Shown: positions 4,968 through 6,881 of the stretch, piece after piece
Layout of the letters: each line of letters begins with the position of its first letter
Numbering within the stretch: position 1 is the stretch's first letter
Source of the DNA: CAVRXT01 sp049644285
GTDB lineage: Bacteria > Acidobacteriota > Terriglobia > Acidiferrales > UBA7541
Assembly: GCA_049644285.1 (NCBI GenBank)
Contig: JBARRP010000300.1
Location: forward strand, 1 to 6,881
Direction: 5' to 3'
Length of the DNA stretch: 6,881 nt
Position numbers and translations under genes: made by a program
Notes under the pieces: model-generated
Databases searched by the model: none
What the model was told of the DNA's origin: nothing
Seen by the model: the letters and a program-made list of their open reading frames with translations, nothing else

Positions 4968-6305
4968 TTAGATTGTTTCCGGCAACGATTTGCCGCGAGT
5001 CTCTGGCAAGAACGGTCCGACCGCGAGACCCAGAAGATAGATCGTGGCCACGATCATCGCGGCATTCCCATAGCCGCCAAATCTCACGATCAACGTGCCG
5101 GCCATAAGCGTGCCCCCTGCGGCGATCAAGCGCGGAGCGTTGAAGATGAAGCCCACGCCTGTCGCGCGCATCCGCGTCGGGTAAAGCTCGGGAAGCCACA
5201 CCGACATCCAGGTCAGTTGTCCCGAGCCAAATAATCCGACAATCGCTGCGACCACCAAAAGCAGGTGGAGGTCATGCGTCCAGAGGAATAAGACTGGCGT
5301 AAACAAGAGAGAAAATCCAAAGAACGCGAGCGTGACCGGCTTTCGTCCAAAAGCGTCGGCAAGAAAGCCCAAGCCGACATAGCCGGCGATCGATCCCGCG
5401 TTATATGCCATTCCCGTGAAGCTCGCCCACTGCGGTGCCGAAAGGCCGGCTCTTGCCGCAACTGAGCCAATGTAAGGCGGAACCCACGTCGAGATGCCCC
5501 AGAAGCCCACAGCGGAGGTCGTAGCCATTAGAAACGCAATGATCGTCCGATTGCGGATCGTGGGCGTAGCGAATAGATCAAGAAGCGTAAAGCGCGTCAG
5601 AGCTTGATCTTCCATTGTTGTCCCATAACCGCGTCGTTTCCGCTCAATCGCGGCGCTACGCCGCTCGTTCGCCTTCTCCCAGAGGGTTGACTCCGGGATG
5701 GCACGCCGAATCCAAAAAGTCAGCAGTGCCGGAAGTACTCCAATCAAGTACATCGTTCGCCACGCGCCGGGGCCCGTCGGGCCTACAAATAGCCAGGCGA
5801 CGGAGGCAAGGAAGAAGCCGATTCCGAAACCGCATTGGAATAGCCCGCTGCCTTTGCCGCGTGCTCCGTCGGGCCAGAATTCGGCCGTCATCGAAGTGCC
5901 AGTCACCCATTCAGAACCTATGGCCAGTCCGCCGAGGAAGCGAAAGACGGCAAAGGAAGTCCAATCCCAGGAAAACGCGCTGAGCCCGGTCATGATCGAG
6001 TAAGTCAGAATCGCGAAGATCATGGTTCGCTTGCGACCGATATAGTCGGCGAGAATGCCCGCCAGCAGGCCCCCGACTGCCCAGCCGCATAAGGTCGTCG
6101 CGATGATCGCTCCGGCATAGGCTGGGATCTGCGAATACTGCGCGGGCTGGAGCAGTTGATGTAGCGCCACACCAACGGTCAGGATTAAGGCATAGGCTTC
6201 GAAACCATCGAACATCCAACCGAGATTCGACGCGAGAAGCGTGTTCCATTGGGCGCGGCTAAGCGCGCGATACCAGGGCTGAGCTGAGGGTGATGTCAAA
6301 TTCAA
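4968..6305 (-). CDS. MFS transporter (metabolite:proton symporter type)
   Basis: The 445-residue product is a full-length 12-helix major facilitator of the group that includes aromatic-acid, sialic-acid and sugar porters. TM1 carries WMFDGFEAYAL with Asp33 and Glu36, typical of acid:proton symporters. The signature loop 2-3 motif GILADYIGRKR is at 83-93 and its second-half copy GFLADAFGRKP at 313-323. RFLGGLAIGSEW (122-133), IPESTLWE (203-210), PELYPTRMRATGVG (372-385) and PETRGKSLPE (434-443) are also family landmarks. The central cytoplasmic loop spans about 201-250. It probably imports a small organic acid or sugar across the inner membrane with protons; the substrate cannot be told from sequence. 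The start is TTG at 6305, overlapping the TGA of the SnoaL-like gene by the four bases TTGA; no separate ribosome binding site is visible, so translation probably depends on coupling. Confidence 0.92.
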   Translation of the reverse strand: MNLTSPSAQPWYRALSRAQWNTLLASNLGWMFDGFEAYALILTVGVALHQLLQPAQYSQIPAYAGAIIATTLCGWAVGGLLAGILADYIGRKRTMIFAILTYSIMTGLSAFSWDWTSFAVFRFLGGLAIGSEWVTGTSMTAEFWPDGARGKGSGLFQCGFGIGFFLASVAWLFVGPTGPGAWRTMYLIGVLPALLTFWIRRAIPESTLWEKANERRSAAIERKRRGYGTTMEDQALTRFTLLDLFATPTIRNRTIIAFLMATTSAVGFWGISTWVPPYIGSVAARAGLSAPQWASFTGMAYNAGSIAGYVGLGFLADAFGRKPVTLAFFGFSLLFTPVLFLWTHDLHLLLVVAAIVGLFGSGQLTWMSVWLPELYPTRMRATGVGFIFNAPRLIAAGGTLMAGTLIVRFGGYGNAAMIVATIYLLGLAVGPFLPETRGKSLPETI

Positions 6306-6754
6306 TCCGAGCGTGTTCGGCGGGCTGCAGGCACCACCACCTTGGCCCCGATCTGCTTCTGGATCGAGCCCAGATCGAAAAAGACCGTCTCGCCCCAGAG
6401 CTTGTCTCCTCTAAAGTGCCATACGACCAGAGCTCGCACCCGCACGCGCTTTCCGCTGGGTCGCAGGCCGAGGTACTTGCCGCGATGCGTTCCGCTCCAT
6501 TCGTTCTCGGTCACGATGCACTTGTCGTCCGCGGCAAGTATCCGCTTCAGCCGGACCTTGAAATCTGGAAAGCCGGCCCAATGTTTGCGATAACGCTCGG
6601 CCACCTTCTTAGGACCGACGAAGGGCTTCGGCACGCAGGCAAGATCGTTAAAGCAATCGGAGGTCATCCCATCAAGGAGATCTTTCATATCGTGCGTGCT
6701 TTCCGCCCTGATGTGCTCGCGAAGCACGGTGAGTCGTCTCTTCGGTATCCGCAT
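6302..6754 (-). CDS. SnoaL-like polyketide cyclase/ester cyclase family protein
   Basis: The 150-residue product has the NTF2-like fold of the SnoaL/ester-cyclase family. Visible pattern: HDMKDLLDGM at 21-30, FVGPKKVAERYRKHWAGFPD at 45-64, the conserved W-S-GTHRGKYLGLRPSGKRV core at 86-104, VVWHFRGDKLW at 110-120 and the ending D-L-G-S-I-Q-K-Q-I-G at 127-136. In characterised members this pocket closes rings of polyketides or binds small aromatic or steroid-like molecules, but many relatives are uncharacterised, so cyclase activity is not implied. Coupling to a transporter of possible organic-acid type suggests a small-molecule uptake/modification pair; this is inference. The ATG at 6754 is directly preceded by an in-frame TAG, fixing the furthest start; the ribosome binding site (AGAAG) is weak. 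The upstream DNA belongs to, or is very near, an insertion sequence, so native regulation is probably lost. Confidence 0.85.
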   Translation of the reverse strand: MRIPKRRLTVLREHIRAESTHDMKDLLDGMTSDCFNDLACVPKPFVGPKKVAERYRKHWAGFPDFKVRLKRILAADDKCIVTENEWSGTHRGKYLGLRPSGKRVRVRALVVWHFRGDKLWGETVFFDLGSIQKQIGAKVVVPAARRTRSD

Positions 6755-6813
6755 CTAGCTAGCTTCTGCTTATCCGGTTGTTTCAGCAGAACTCGCAGCG
6801 ATACTGTAAAGGG
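6755..6813. mobile_element. Probable left end of an IS1595-family insertion sequence
   Basis: Because a transposase start lies at 6814 (plus strand), the element's terminal inverted repeat should fall within these bases. Its exact edge cannot be fixed without the other end. CTAGCTAG (6755-6762) is an 8-bp palindrome directly at the SnoaL start; 8 bp is the usual target-duplication length in this IS family, so it is a candidate target site, but that is only a guess. Confidence 0.4.
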
Positions 6814-6881
6814 GTGTCGCGGCCGCTGTTTCCGAAAACCTTGCCCGAATTCCAGATCAAGTTCGCCACCGAAGAGGCTTG
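6814..6881 (+). CDS. IS1595-family transposase, N-terminus (cut by window edge)
   Basis: Only the first 22 residues are inside the window: GTG at 6814 then SRPLFPKT, followed by LPEFQIKFATEEAC and the window end. L-P-E-F-Q-x-x-F-x-T-E-E-A-C is the opening of the zinc-ribbon domain found at the N-terminus of IS1595/ISXO2-type transposases, where it is normally followed by a conserved R-W-P-x-G-F-x-C-P-x-C. The frame is open upstream to a TAG at 6760-6762, so TTG at 6778 is an alternative start; AAAGGGG sits too close to the GTG to be an ideal ribosome binding site. The enzyme would cut and rejoin DNA at the element ends. Whether the rest is intact cannot be seen. Confidence 0.65.
   Translation, partial: MSRPLFPKTLPEFQIKFATEEA

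Noticed and set aside
1..6881. CRISPR array, rRNA or toxin-antitoxin module
   Set aside because: I looked for regularly spaced repeats, rRNA-like sequence and paired small overlapping genes and saw none.

Overview
This 6.9 kb window looks like accessory chromosome from a GC-rich soil bacterium. The protein content (an EXORDIUM-like protein, a phosphoesterase-family enzyme, a small winged-helix regulator, an FmdB-like zinc ribbon) is reminiscent of Acidobacteriota, but that assignment is inference from memory of such families, not a search result. It holds seven gene models that appear intact, one gene cut by the right edge, and at least three broken genes plus a tRNA 3'-end fragment.

Left part, minus strand (positions 1-3279, read right to left): a membrane-anchored alpha/beta hydrolase (3279-2455), then a two-gene unit made of a phosphoesterase-family (phospholipase C/acid phosphatase-like) enzyme (2332-1364) and an EXORDIUM-like putative metalloprotein (1320-565). 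Next comes the C-terminal third of a short-chain dehydrogenase, which starts right after the stop codon of the EXORDIUM-like gene. Last is a small coiled-coil gene with a strong ribosome binding site (317-114) and a hairpin beyond it.

Middle, plus strand (3280-4843): a good sigma70-type promoter drives an FmdB-like zinc-ribbon gene that carries two single-base deletions, followed by an intact 75-residue winged-helix protein. Then comes a tRNA 3' end (T arm, acceptor 3' strand, CCA) with no matching 5' acceptor half. It is joined directly to the last 60 or so residues of a PP2C-type protein phosphatase. A one-pass membrane protein of unknown function follows. Taken together this middle stretch reads as a zone of past integration and decay, with the tRNA fragment as a candidate att-type scar.

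Right part, minus strand (6754-4968): a SnoaL-like/ester-cyclase-fold protein overlaps by 4 bases a 12-helix MFS transporter that starts with TTG; the two are probably translationally coupled. At the far right edge, on the plus strand, the first 22 residues of an IS1595-family transposase (from about 6814) are visible, so an insertion sequence appears to lie immediately upstream of the SnoaL gene and has probably replaced or altered its promoter.

No CRISPR array, rRNA, complete tRNA or integrase gene is visible. I did not find a convincing new multi-gene defence or metabolic system. The most interesting items are the phosphoesterase/EXORDIUM-like pair, in which both proteins lack a visible export signal, and the tRNA-scar/gene-fragment junctions.
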